A stretch of 64,000 bases of DNA from positions 1-64,000 of the forward strand of contig JBKBPL010000016.1 in the NCBI GenBank assembly GCA_046293075.1. Direction: 5' to 3'. Position 1 is the stretch's first letter. Every line of letters begins with the position of its first letter. The notes below the pieces were generated by a model. That model made no database searches and was not told where the DNA came from. It was given only the letters and a program-made list of their open reading frames with translations. The stretch is from Ga0077530 sp046293075 (lineage in GTDB: Bacteria; Pseudomonadota; Alphaproteobacteria; Rhizobiales; Hyphomicrobiaceae). Shown piece by piece: positions 33,957-41,715 of the stretch. A program made the translations under genes and the position numbers.

Positions 33957-34940
33957 ATGGGCATGGTGAAAAGGGAGGAAGGGCAGCTCATCGCGGTCGT
34001 GGGCGGCTCGGGCTTCGTCGGCCGGCATACGGTCAGGGCCCTGGCGCGGCGCGGCTTCCGGGTTCGGGCGGTTGTGCGCCGGCCGGACCTCGCGGGCCAC
34101 CTCCAGCCCATGGGCAGTGTCGGCCAGATCCACGCAGTGCAAGGCAATATCCGCTTTCCGGACTCGATTGCGCGTGCGCTCGAGGGGACCGATGGCGTGG
34201 TCAATCTGGTTGGCGTTCTGGCCAAGACCGGGGCCCAGACATTCGAAGCAATCCACGTTTCTGGCGCGCGCACCGTGGCCCGGGCGGCCCGCGAAGCCGG
34301 CGCCCGCCGCCTCGTGCATGTCTCTGCGATCGGCGCCAGCCCGACCTCGGCCGGACACTACGGGCGCACCAAGGCCCGAGGTGAGGCCGCCGTCCTCGAA
34401 GCCTTTCCCGAGGCCATCATCCTGCGCCCCTCGCTGATCTTTGGCCCCGAAGATAGCCTCTTCAATCGCTTTGCGGCCATGGCGCGGACGTCTCCCGTCC
34501 TGCCGCTGGTCGGCGGCCGCACGCGCTTCCAGCCCGTTTATGTCGGCGATGTCGCGACGGCGATTGCCAATATCTGCGAAGGGGCGGGGAAGCCCGGCAC
34601 GGTCTACGAGCTTGGCGGCCCTGAGGTGCTCACCTTCCGCGCCCTCCTCGACCGCGTGCAGATGCACGCCGGCCGGTCGCGCCCCTATCTGCCGCTGCCC
34701 TTCTGGCTCGCCAAGCTCCTGGCGGCGCTCACCGCACCGCTGCCGAACGCACTGCGCCCGCTGACCGTCGACCAGGTGCGGATGCTCCAGACGGACAACG
34801 TCGTCAGCGAGGCAGCCCGCGAGGAGGGGCGCACGCTCCAGGGCCTTGGCGTCCACGAGCTGCACGCGATCGACACCATCGTACCGACGTACCTCGAGGC
34901 CTACCGCCCCAGGGGCCAGTACTCGCACTACCGCGGATAA
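33957..34940 (+). CDS. complex I NDUFA9-like NAD(P)-binding protein
   Basis: This protein of about 327 residues is an atypical short-chain dehydrogenase of the NDUFA9 group. The NAD(P) motif is IAVVGGSGFVGRHTVRAL, followed by DGVVNLVGVL and RLVHVSAIGASPTSAGHYGRTKARGE (VHVSAIGA, then YGRTKARGE), where the Tyr-x3-Lys of active SDRs is kept as YGRTK. In mitochondria and some alphaproteobacteria the relative is an accessory subunit of NADH:ubiquinone oxidoreductase. No nuo genes are in the window. ATGs at 33957 and 33963 are both plausible. Confidence 0.85.
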   Translation: MGMVKREEGQLIAVVGGSGFVGRHTVRALARRGFRVRAVVRRPDLAGHLQPMGSVGQIHAVQGNIRFPDSIARALEGTDGVVNLVGVLAKTGAQTFEAIHVSGARTVARAAREAGARRLVHVSAIGASPTSAGHYGRTKARGEAAVLEAFPEAIILRPSLIFGPEDSLFNRFAAMARTSPVLPLVGGRTRFQPVYVGDVATAIANICEGAGKPGTVYELGGPEVLTFRALLDRVQMHAGRSRPYLPLPFWLAKLLAALTAPLPNALRPLTVDQVRMLQTDNVVSEAAREEGRTLQGLGVHELHAIDTIVPTYLEAYRPRGQYSHYRG

Positions 34941-35022
34941 GACCCCCGCCAGCACGGCACCTTGTCGCCCGGCCCCCACCCGGCTAGATGTGGCGGCTGG
35001 CTTCTCAGAGGGACAGGCCCCT

Positions 35023-35316
35023 ATGGCTCTTCGACTGCTGGCTTTTGTCGATTATCTGATCGCGCTTTACGTTTGGGTGGTGATCGCGGGCGTCGTGCTG
35101 AGCTGGCTCATGGCCTTCAATGTCGTGAACGCGTACAACCCGTTCGTTCGCTCGCTATGGACTGCGCTTAATGCCGTGACCGAGCCACTCCTGCGGCCCA
35201 TCCGCCGCGTCCTCCCTGATCTCGGTGGCATCGACATCTCGCCCGTCATCCTGCTGCTCGGATGTTACTTCGTGCGGAGCGTCATCCTGCCGAGCCTGGC
35301 CGACCTAGTGAGATGA
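35023..35316 (+). CDS. YggT family membrane protein
   Basis: The 97-residue protein has two YggT-type halves, each a hydrophobic helix with an amphipathic piece: LIALYVWVVIAGVVLSWLMAF and ISPVILLLGCYFVRSVIL, around the loop NPFVRSLWTALNAVTEPLLRPIRR (quoted in part, WTALNAVTEPLLRPIRR). The family is implicated in cell-division and membrane integrity without a fixed biochemical role. Its stop overlaps the start of the DUF167 gene as ATGA, giving translational coupling, an arrangement seen widely. Confidence 0.92.
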   Translation: MALRLLAFVDYLIALYVWVVIAGVVLSWLMAFNVVNAYNPFVRSLWTALNAVTEPLLRPIRRVLPDLGGIDISPVILLLGCYFVRSVILPSLADLVR

Positions 35317-35642
35317 CGGCCGCCGCCACCCTTCCATGGTCGCGCACGGCAGAAGGGGTGATCTTGCGGGTGCGCGTGACGCCCAAGTCCTCCAAGGATG
35401 TCGTCGAGGGGCTTGAGGCAACGACGCAAGGCCCGGCACTGAAAGTGCGCGTCCGTGCCGTGCCGGACAAAGGGGCGGCCAACGTGGCGGTTGCCGAGAC
35501 GGTCGCGCGCTGGCTGGGCGTTCCTAAGAGCACGGTTACGCTTATCAGCGGGAGCACTGCGCGGGTGAAGAGCCTGGCGATTGCCGGAGACGGCGCCGAG
35601 CTGGCAGCGCAACTCGCGCGCCGGTTGGGCGCGCACGAGTGA
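35313..35642 (+). CDS. DUF167 (YggU) family protein
   Basis: This 109-residue cytoplasmic protein has the DUF167 hallmarks ILRVRVTPKSSKDVVEG, LKVRVRAVPDKGAANVAVAE and STVTLISGSTARVKSLAI. Its function is unknown. It is coupled to yggT by a four-base overlap and precedes folD by 18 bases, so yggT, this gene and folD probably form an operon. Confidence 0.93.
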   Translation: MTAAATLPWSRTAEGVILRVRVTPKSSKDVVEGLEATTQGPALKVRVRAVPDKGAANVAVAETVARWLGVPKSTVTLISGSTARVKSLAIAGDGAELAAQLARRLGAHE

Positions 35643-35660
35643 GGAAATCAAGGGGGTGCG

Positions 35661-36545
35661 ATGTCAGCAGCACTGATCATCGACGGCAAGGCCCTTGCGG
35701 TGGGCCTGCGGGCCGATGTTGCCGGCGTCGTCGAGCGCCTCAGGCGCGATCATGGCATAACGCCCGGCCTTGCGGTGGTCCTGGTTGGCAATGACCCGGC
35801 GAGCGAGGTCTATGTGCGCAACAAGGAGCGCCAGACGCGCGACGCCGGCATGGTCTCGATCGGGGTCAAGGTGCCCGCGACGACCAGCGAGAACGCCCTC
35901 CTTGCGATCATCGACGAGCTCAACCGTCGCGCAGATGTGGATGGCATCCTCGTTCAGCTTCCGCTGCCTCAGCATATCGATGCCGGCCGCATCATCGAGG
36001 CGATTGATCCCGCCAAGGACGTCGATGGCTTCCATCCGCTCAACGTGGGGCGCCTTGCGACGGGCCAGCCTGCACTCGTGCCGTGCACGCCGCTCGGCTG
36101 CACCATGCTGGCCAAGTCCGTGCAACCAGACCTTACAGGGCTCGATGCGGTGGTGATCGGTCGTTCGAACATCGTGGGCAAGCCGGCCGCCCGGCTCCTG
36201 CTGGCCGAAAACTGTACGGTGACGATTGCCCATTCGAAGAGCCGCGCCCTGCCCGAGATCGCACGCCGTGCCGACCTGTTGATCGCCGCCATTGGCCGGC
36301 CCGAGCTGATCCGCGGCGACTGGATCAAGCCCGGTGCAATCGTGATCGACGTCGGCATCAATCGCGTGCCGGGGGAAGGCGGCAGGCACCGGCTGGTCGG
36401 CGATGTCCATTTTGAGGAGGCCCGCCGCGTGGCCGGGGCGATCACGCCGGTGCCCGGCGGCGTCGGACCGATGACCATTGCGTGCCTCCTGCGCAACACG
36501 GTCGCTGCCGCCGCCGCGCGGCGCGGGATGGCGCCGCCGCTTTGA
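35661..36545 (+). CDS. folD: bifunctional methylenetetrahydrofolate dehydrogenase/cyclohydrolase FolD
   Basis: This 294-residue enzyme interconverts methylene-, methenyl- and formyl-tetrahydrofolate for purine and methionine supply. It shows the family signatures EVYVRNKERQTRDAGM (catalytic Lys in the YVxxK context), DGILVQLPLPQHID, DVDGFHPLNVGRL, VVIGRSNIVGKPAARLLL for NADP binding, and PVPGGVGPMTIACLL near the end. An AAGGGGG element precedes the ATG. It is the last gene of the yggT operon. Confidence 0.97.
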   Translation: MSAALIIDGKALAVGLRADVAGVVERLRRDHGITPGLAVVLVGNDPASEVYVRNKERQTRDAGMVSIGVKVPATTSENALLAIIDELNRRADVDGILVQLPLPQHIDAGRIIEAIDPAKDVDGFHPLNVGRLATGQPALVPCTPLGCTMLAKSVQPDLTGLDAVVIGRSNIVGKPAARLLLAENCTVTIAHSKSRALPEIARRADLLIAAIGRPELIRGDWIKPGAIVIDVGINRVPGEGGRHRLVGDVHFEEARRVAGAITPVPGGVGPMTIACLLRNTVAAAAARRGMAPPL

Positions 36546-36570
36546 TGGCAGATTGACGCCGCGTGGTTAT

Positions 36571-36950
36571 GAGCCGCGAGATCGTGAGCACGCGGCGCGC
36601 TTCTCTGATGCCGTGCTTGCAACCCTTGGCTGTCGCCGAATCATGGAGCACGGCGGACGCCGTCGCCTGTGGCCGCGCGTATCCCGAGTTCTGGGTCCGG
36701 CTTCTGATCGACGGCAAGCCAGCACGCGTGCGCCGTGGCACGCATTTCGGTTACCTGGCGGGCTTTGAGGCCGGGGTCGAAGCCCTTCATGGCGTAGCCG
36801 CCGGCCGGCGCAGCGGACGACGGCAAGCCCGGTCCGCGGGCCGCATACGGAGCACCGTACTACGGCTGTTTTCTGCGCGATCTCGCCAGCCACGAGATCG
36901 CGGCGGCCTTCCGGGATCCCGACATGGCGCGGAAGCTCGCCATGGCCTAG
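36571..36950 (+). pseudogene. VOC/glyoxalase family pseudogene with two frameshifts
   Basis: The region between folD and the DUF900 gene encodes in three successive frames the pieces of one glyoxalase-fold protein. Frame 1 (about 36571-36655) reads REHAARFSDAVLATLGCRRI and MEHGG. The next frame (about 36656-36808) reads GRAYPEFWVRLLIDGKPARV and GTHFGYLAGFEAGVEALHGV. The third (about 36810-36950) reads ADDGKPGPRAAYGAPYYGCF and LRDLASHEIAAAFRD to a TAG. These match in order the VOC small-enzyme pattern, whose intact form usually reads FYDAVLATLG, GTHFGF, GAPYYGCFVRDLDGHKIEA. The first beta strand with its metal histidine is missing, so the gene looks truncated as well. Sequencing error could explain the shifts but not the missing N-terminus. 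Confidence 0.65.
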
Positions 36951-37120
36951 ATTGACCGGGATGCGGGTCTCGGCCGCGCCGCGCGCATTGTCCGTGGTTC
37001 ATTGCGGTGTCCGCAAGTTGACGCAATCGCGTGGGATATGGGGCGGGTTTTAGAGCAGTGACTTACCGCGCAAGCGCCGGCTGTGGCGGTTGGCGCTTTG
37101 CTGCGGGCGGGGCAACGATC

Positions 37121-38971
37121 ATGACCAAGTGGCTTATTGCATTTCTGTTGGCGATGTTCGGCATCGTCGACATCGCGAGCGCCCAGGATCGGTGGGCACG
37201 CATCGACACCGTGACGGCCCGCGTCGGAACGCAGCAGGTGCTCGTCGACGCCTCAGGCTGGGGCCAGCGCTGCAAGGGCATTCGGATCGCCGTCTCTGAT
37301 GCGACGATTGCCATTGAGCGCATCTCCATCGTTTATGCGACGGGGCGCGTCCACGCCGAGGAGGTTTCGCCGCCCGTCAGGATTGCGCCCGGCACGCAGA
37401 GCCGCGTGTTTGCGCCGACGAACGAGGCGCAGCAGATCCGCCTGATCACGATCCGCTTCTCGCGCCTCGACCGCTCGGCACGGCCGGCGACGATCGAGGT
37501 CTGGGGCCTGCAACCGCCTGCGCCGACGGTCGCACCGCCTGTCGCCAAGCGACCCGAGTTCAGGATGGAGACGCCGCCGGCGCCGGGCGGTGGCGCAGCC
37601 CAGCCTGCCCGGCCCCGCATCCAATCACAGCCACGCGAGTCCGTTGAGGCGCCGCGGCCAACGGTGCGCTCAGCGCCGCCACCGGCGGCGCAGCCCCGCA
37701 TGCAGATGCAGTCGCGAGAACAGGTCGACGCCTCCCGTTCGGGTGACACGCCGCGGACGCGCAGCCTGCCAATGCCGGCGCCGAGCGCGCGCGCGCCTGA
37801 GGCCGCGCCGCCTCCGGTGGCATCGGCGCCTCCCGGTTCGCCGCCTTTGGCGGCGGAGGAGCGTGCCCCGGCGAAGGCAAAGAGCCGCTCCCTTGCGGCT
37901 GCAGGCGAGCCGCAGAAACCCTACAACGAGGTTGATGTCTTCTTCGGCACGGATCGCAAGCGCGAGGCGGACCGCAGCAAGTTCGGGCGGGCTGTTGCGG
38001 CCTTCGGGACGGCCCGCTCCAATACCCTGACGCTCGGCAAGGCCGTGGTGACCGTGCCCAAGGAGGGGCGTGAGAAGGGCTCCATCCCGCGCCCGGAGTG
38101 GGATCTCCTCATCGCCCGCTTCTCGTTGCGCGACGAGGATCTTTCACGCGACTTCACGGTGTTCGCGGTCGATGTGATGGACCGAAGCACGTTCGTCCGC
38201 GAGGCGCGCGCCAAGCTTGCCACGTCGAGCCGCTTTCAGGGTCAGGCCTTCGTTTTCGTTCACGGCTATTTCGTGACGTTCGACGACGCGCTGTTCCGAG
38301 CGGCCCAGATTGCCCATGATCTCGAGTTCGATGGCGTGCCTTTTGTCTATAGCTGGCCTTCCGTCGCGGGCCTGACCGGCTATGTACTCGATCGCGGTCG
38401 GGCGCGTGATGCCCGTGACCATCTTCGCGACTTCGTCGACATCATCGCGAAGGAGAGCGGCGCGACGGAGGTCCATCTGATCGCGCACAGCATGGGCGCC
38501 GACCCGCTTCTTGAGGTGCTGCGCGACATCCAGCGCAGCGAGCCGCAGGTCGCGCGCGGCGAACGACCGCGCTTCGGTGAGATCATTCTTGCGGCGCCCG
38601 ACGTCACGCGCGAGAGCTTCGAGTTGATCGCCGCCCAGATCACGGGGCTCAGGCGGGGCATGACGCTCTATGCGTCCTCGAACGACCGGGCATTGGCGGC
38701 ATCGCGTTGGACGCGGCTCGGAGAAAGCCCGGCAGGATACGTGCCCAGCAGTGGCCCCGTCGTTGTGCCAGGCGCGGCCGACACCATCGACATATCAAGC
38801 CTCGACACGAGCTTCTTCAGGGTGAACCACTCGACTTTTGCCGATCGCGAGGCGCTGCTCGGCGATATACGCCGCCTGATCAGCAGTGGTTTGCGGCCGC
38901 CAAGCACGCGCGGCCCGGAGTTCGAACTGGTCCAGAGCGAGGGCGGGGCCTACTGGCGGTACAGGAAGTAA
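37121..38971 (+). CDS. exported alpha/beta hydrolase (DUF900 family)
   Basis: This 616-residue protein has a signal peptide (LIAFLLAMFGIVDIASAQ), a beta-rich N-terminal domain of about 115 residues, a long Pro/Ala/Arg-rich linker (about 145-265), and a C-terminal DUF900 alpha/beta hydrolase domain starting KPYNEVDVFFGTDRKRE. The nucleophile elbow is LIAHSMGAD with Ser near residue 457, the oxyanion strand is FVFVHGYFVTFDDALFRAAQ, and a late His is in FFRVNHSTFADREALL. It is probably an extracytoplasmic esterase or lipase-like enzyme. The combination with the N-terminal beta domain is unusual to me. The ATG at 37121 directly precedes the signal peptide. Confidence 0.85.
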   Translation: MTKWLIAFLLAMFGIVDIASAQDRWARIDTVTARVGTQQVLVDASGWGQRCKGIRIAVSDATIAIERISIVYATGRVHAEEVSPPVRIAPGTQSRVFAPTNEAQQIRLITIRFSRLDRSARPATIEVWGLQPPAPTVAPPVAKRPEFRMETPPAPGGGAAQPARPRIQSQPRESVEAPRPTVRSAPPPAAQPRMQMQSREQVDASRSGDTPRTRSLPMPAPSARAPEAAPPPVASAPPGSPPLAAEERAPAKAKSRSLAAAGEPQKPYNEVDVFFGTDRKREADRSKFGRAVAAFGTARSNTLTLGKAVVTVPKEGREKGSIPRPEWDLLIARFSLRDEDLSRDFTVFAVDVMDRSTFVREARAKLATSSRFQGQAFVFVHGYFVTFDDALFRAAQIAHDLEFDGVPFVYSWPSVAGLTGYVLDRGRARDARDHLRDFVDIIAKESGATEVHLIAHSMGADPLLEVLRDIQRSEPQVARGERPRFGEIILAAPDVTRESFELIAAQITGLRRGMTLYASSNDRALAASRWTRLGESPAGYVPSSGPVVVPGAADTIDISSLDTSFFRVNHSTFADREALLGDIRRLISSGLRPPSTRGPEFELVQSEGGAYWRYRK

Positions 38972-39010
38972 TGGGGGCTGCGGCCACAGCTGCGGATCGC
39001 ATCACAAGCG

Positions 39011-39817
39011 CTACGTCAGCGCCGCTGTGACCGCGCGGCGCGCCAGCACGCCAAGGAGCTGAGCGCGATAGGCCGCGGGCGCGTGCATATCGGCAATGAG
39101 ATCGTCGGGCGAGACCGCAATGCGCTCAATGGCCGCGGCGCTGAAGTCCTTTGACAGAGCGTCTTCCATCTCAACGACGCGGAAGACGCCGGCCGCGCCG
39201 GCGCCGGTTGCCGCGACGCGCACGCCCTCGGAGCTCTGGCTCACCATGACGCCGACGAGCGCGAAGCGTGAGGCCGGATGCGCAAATTTCTCGTAGGCGG
39301 CCCGCTCCGGCACCGGGAAGGATACGGCGCGAATGATCTCGCCGTCCTCGAGTGCGGTCGTGAACAGCCCATTGAAGAAGTCATCGGCAGCGATGCTGCG
39401 GCTGTCGGTGTGGACGGTGGCGCCGAGGCCGAGCACAGCGGCCGGGTAATCGGCGGACGGATCGTTGTTGGCGAGTGAGCCGCCAAGCGTGCCGCGATTG
39501 CGCACCTGTGGATCGCCAATAAGACCAGCGAGGTGGGCGAGCGCCGGGATGAGGCGGCGTACGTCGGGCGAGGCCGCGACGTCCGCGTGGCGGGTCATGG
39601 CGCCAATGGTGAGCGTGCTTCCCTCGATGCGGATGCCGGAGAGCCCGGTGATCCTGCCGAGGTCGATGACAGAGGCGGGCTGGGCAAGACGCTGCTTCAT
39701 CACCGGGAGCAGGGTCTGACCGCCCGCAATATAGCGCGCATCGCCGCATGCCTCGTAGGCCTTGCGCGCTTGCGCGAGGTCCGCAGGGCGGATGTAGTCG
39801 AAAGCCTTGATGCCCAT
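39011..39817 (-). CDS. xanthine dehydrogenase family FAD-binding subunit M (CoxM-like)
   Basis: This 268-residue subunit carries the FAD of molybdenum hydroxylases. The first FAD motif is YIAGGQTLLPVMKQRLAQP and the second IGDPQVRNRGTLGGSLANND, both intact. It passes electrons from the 2Fe-2S subunit encoded just upstream (three bases between stop and start). The molybdenum-binding large subunit that normally accompanies these two genes is absent on both sides in this window; the gene downstream is convergent. Confidence 0.93.
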   Translation of the reverse strand: MGIKAFDYIRPADLAQARKAYEACGDARYIAGGQTLLPVMKQRLAQPASVIDLGRITGLSGIRIEGSTLTIGAMTRHADVAASPDVRRLIPALAHLAGLIGDPQVRNRGTLGGSLANNDPSADYPAAVLGLGATVHTDSRSIAADDFFNGLFTTALEDGEIIRAVSFPVPERAAYEKFAHPASRFALVGVMVSQSSEGVRVAATGAGAAGVFRVVEMEDALSKDFSAAAIERIAVSPDDLIADMHAPAAYRAQLLGVLARRAVTAALT

Positions 39818-39820
39818 GGC

Positions 39821-40306
<486 letters not shown>

Positions 40307-40311
40307 GGGTC

Positions 40312-40349
40312 GGTCGATCTCCTGGTCGATCGGTTGGTCGATCTCCTGG
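40312..40349. repeat. 14-bp direct repeat at the coxS-like start
   Basis: GGTCGATCTCCTGG occurs at 40312-40325 and again at 40336-40349, 24 bases apart. On the minus strand each copy holds CCAGGAGATCGACC, so the ribosome-site-like AGGAG is duplicated upstream of the ATG at 40306. If translation starts at 40363 instead, the repeat encodes EIDQP and EIDRP. Confidence 0.6.
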
Positions 40350-40517
40350 GACGCAGTGCTCATGGCGGTGCGCAGGGAGCGCGTACCGGCCTGCGTAATG
40401 AGCGGCAAGTGAGCGGGAACGCCCGGACCGGACGGCCACGCGCTCGTCCGGACAAAAACGAAGTTAGCGCGGCGAGCCGGCCGTGCCAACCCCTGCGCGG
40501 CGGCTGGTCAGGCCTGC

Positions 40518-41561
40518 TCAGGACGCGGGTGCGGCGGGCAGTTCGACGATCGCGCGCCAGCGGCCATCGATCCCGTAAGCCATGTGCAGGTGCGTGCCGA
40601 GCAGCGTCACGAGCGTGCGGGCCACCGCCACTTGGAGGGCGCCGGGACCACGATCGGCGCCGCAATCGACGCGGCCGGCAGCGCGTGCGCCGGCTTCCGC
40701 GTCGCCGTGGGTCAGCGTCACCATCAGCTCGACGGTCCCGGAGCAGGGCGTCAGCTCAACATGAATGCCGGCGCCAGCGTCGGCCTGGGCAAGCGCGCCG
40801 CTGACGATGCGGGCAACGGCATGGTGCAGGGCGGTCGCTTCCGAAAGCACGGCGCGGTCCGTACCCGTTTGCCAGCTCAGCGCCACGGCCTTGGACTTTG
40901 CCTCCGGCCCGGCCTGACGGAGACAGTCGCGCACGATGGTCTCGAGATCGACCGGCTGATGAGGGGAGAATGCGGCGGCGGCGACGGCACTCGTCAGCGT
41001 CAGCATATCCTCAGTGGCGCGAAGGAGGGCCTGTCCTCCTTCGAGGATATGGACCGCGCTGTCGCGATAGCGTGCGGCTCCAACCGGCCCCAGGATCTCG
41101 TGGCGGATGGCCTCGGCATTGCCGAGGATGGCATTGAGAGGCGTGCGCAGCTCGTGGCTCATGAGCGCGAGGACGCCCGACACCTCGCGGCGGACGCCGT
41201 CCATAGGCAGCGTGTCGGTCCTGGCGATGTCGGTGATGGTACGGGGGCGGGCATCGGCACGGGCGCGCTCGGGCCGGCTGAGTGAGGCGGGGCCTTCGGC
41301 CGCACGCAGCATGAGCATCAGGGCGACGGCCGCAGCACTGAGGCAGAGGGCGGCGCCGGGCATGGCGCCGATGACGTCACTGAGGACCATGGTGACGGCG
41401 ACGGCGAGCGCGAGGTGGGCGAGAGCCAGCGCCGCATGAAGACTCCGGTCTCGGACGATGCGGCGGAGGTCGATGCGGCGGGCAAGGGCGGCGTAATCCC
41501 CGATCTGATCCCTGGCGCCGGCAAATAGCTCGCGCCGGACCATCGAAACCGCCCGCACCAT
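40518..41561 (-). CDS. membrane histidine kinase with degenerate ATPase domain
   Basis: This 347-residue protein has two hydrophobic segments (about 44-62 and 68-86), a short linker, and a HisKA dimerisation domain with the H-box MSHELRTPLNAILG (phospho-accepting His near residue 136). The region where HATPase_c should follow (about 190-345) has size and secondary-structure rhythm of that domain, but the N-box asparagine and clear DxGxG G1 motif are missing; CGADRGPGALQVAVARTL occupies the G2-like position. It may be a phosphotransfer or ATP-independent sensor rather than an active kinase. No response regulator is adjacent. It lies between pepN and the coxS-like gene on the same strand. Confidence 0.75.
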   Translation of the reverse strand: MVRAVSMVRRELFAGARDQIGDYAALARRIDLRRIVRDRSLHAALALAHLALAVAVTMVLSDVIGAMPGAALCLSAAAVALMLMLRAAEGPASLSRPERARADARPRTITDIARTDTLPMDGVRREVSGVLALMSHELRTPLNAILGNAEAIRHEILGPVGAARYRDSAVHILEGGQALLRATEDMLTLTSAVAAAAFSPHQPVDLETIVRDCLRQAGPEAKSKAVALSWQTGTDRAVLSEATALHHAVARIVSGALAQADAGAGIHVELTPCSGTVELMVTLTHGDAEAGARAAGRVDCGADRGPGALQVAVARTLVTLLGTHLHMAYGIDGRWRAIVELPAAPAS

Positions 41562-41670
41562 TTCAGCCCCCGTCCTGTGCGTGTTGCAGGTGAGCCGGGG
41601 CCCCCAAGCACCCGAATCACAAGGGCATTATCGCTGCAGGAATCGCGGGCTGTCGAGTTTAATGTTTTGG

Positions 41671-41715
41671 TAATACTTGCAGATCGCAGCCGAATTCGAC
41701 CCGCGACAAGTATTA
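41671..41715. terminator. inverted repeat at the pepN stop
   Basis: TAATACTTG at 41671-41679 pairs perfectly with CAAGTATTA at 41707-41715 across 27 bases. The second arm contains the pepN stop codon. The long loop and absence of a T-tract make it a doubtful terminator; it could be a regulator site for the next gene. Confidence 0.3.
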
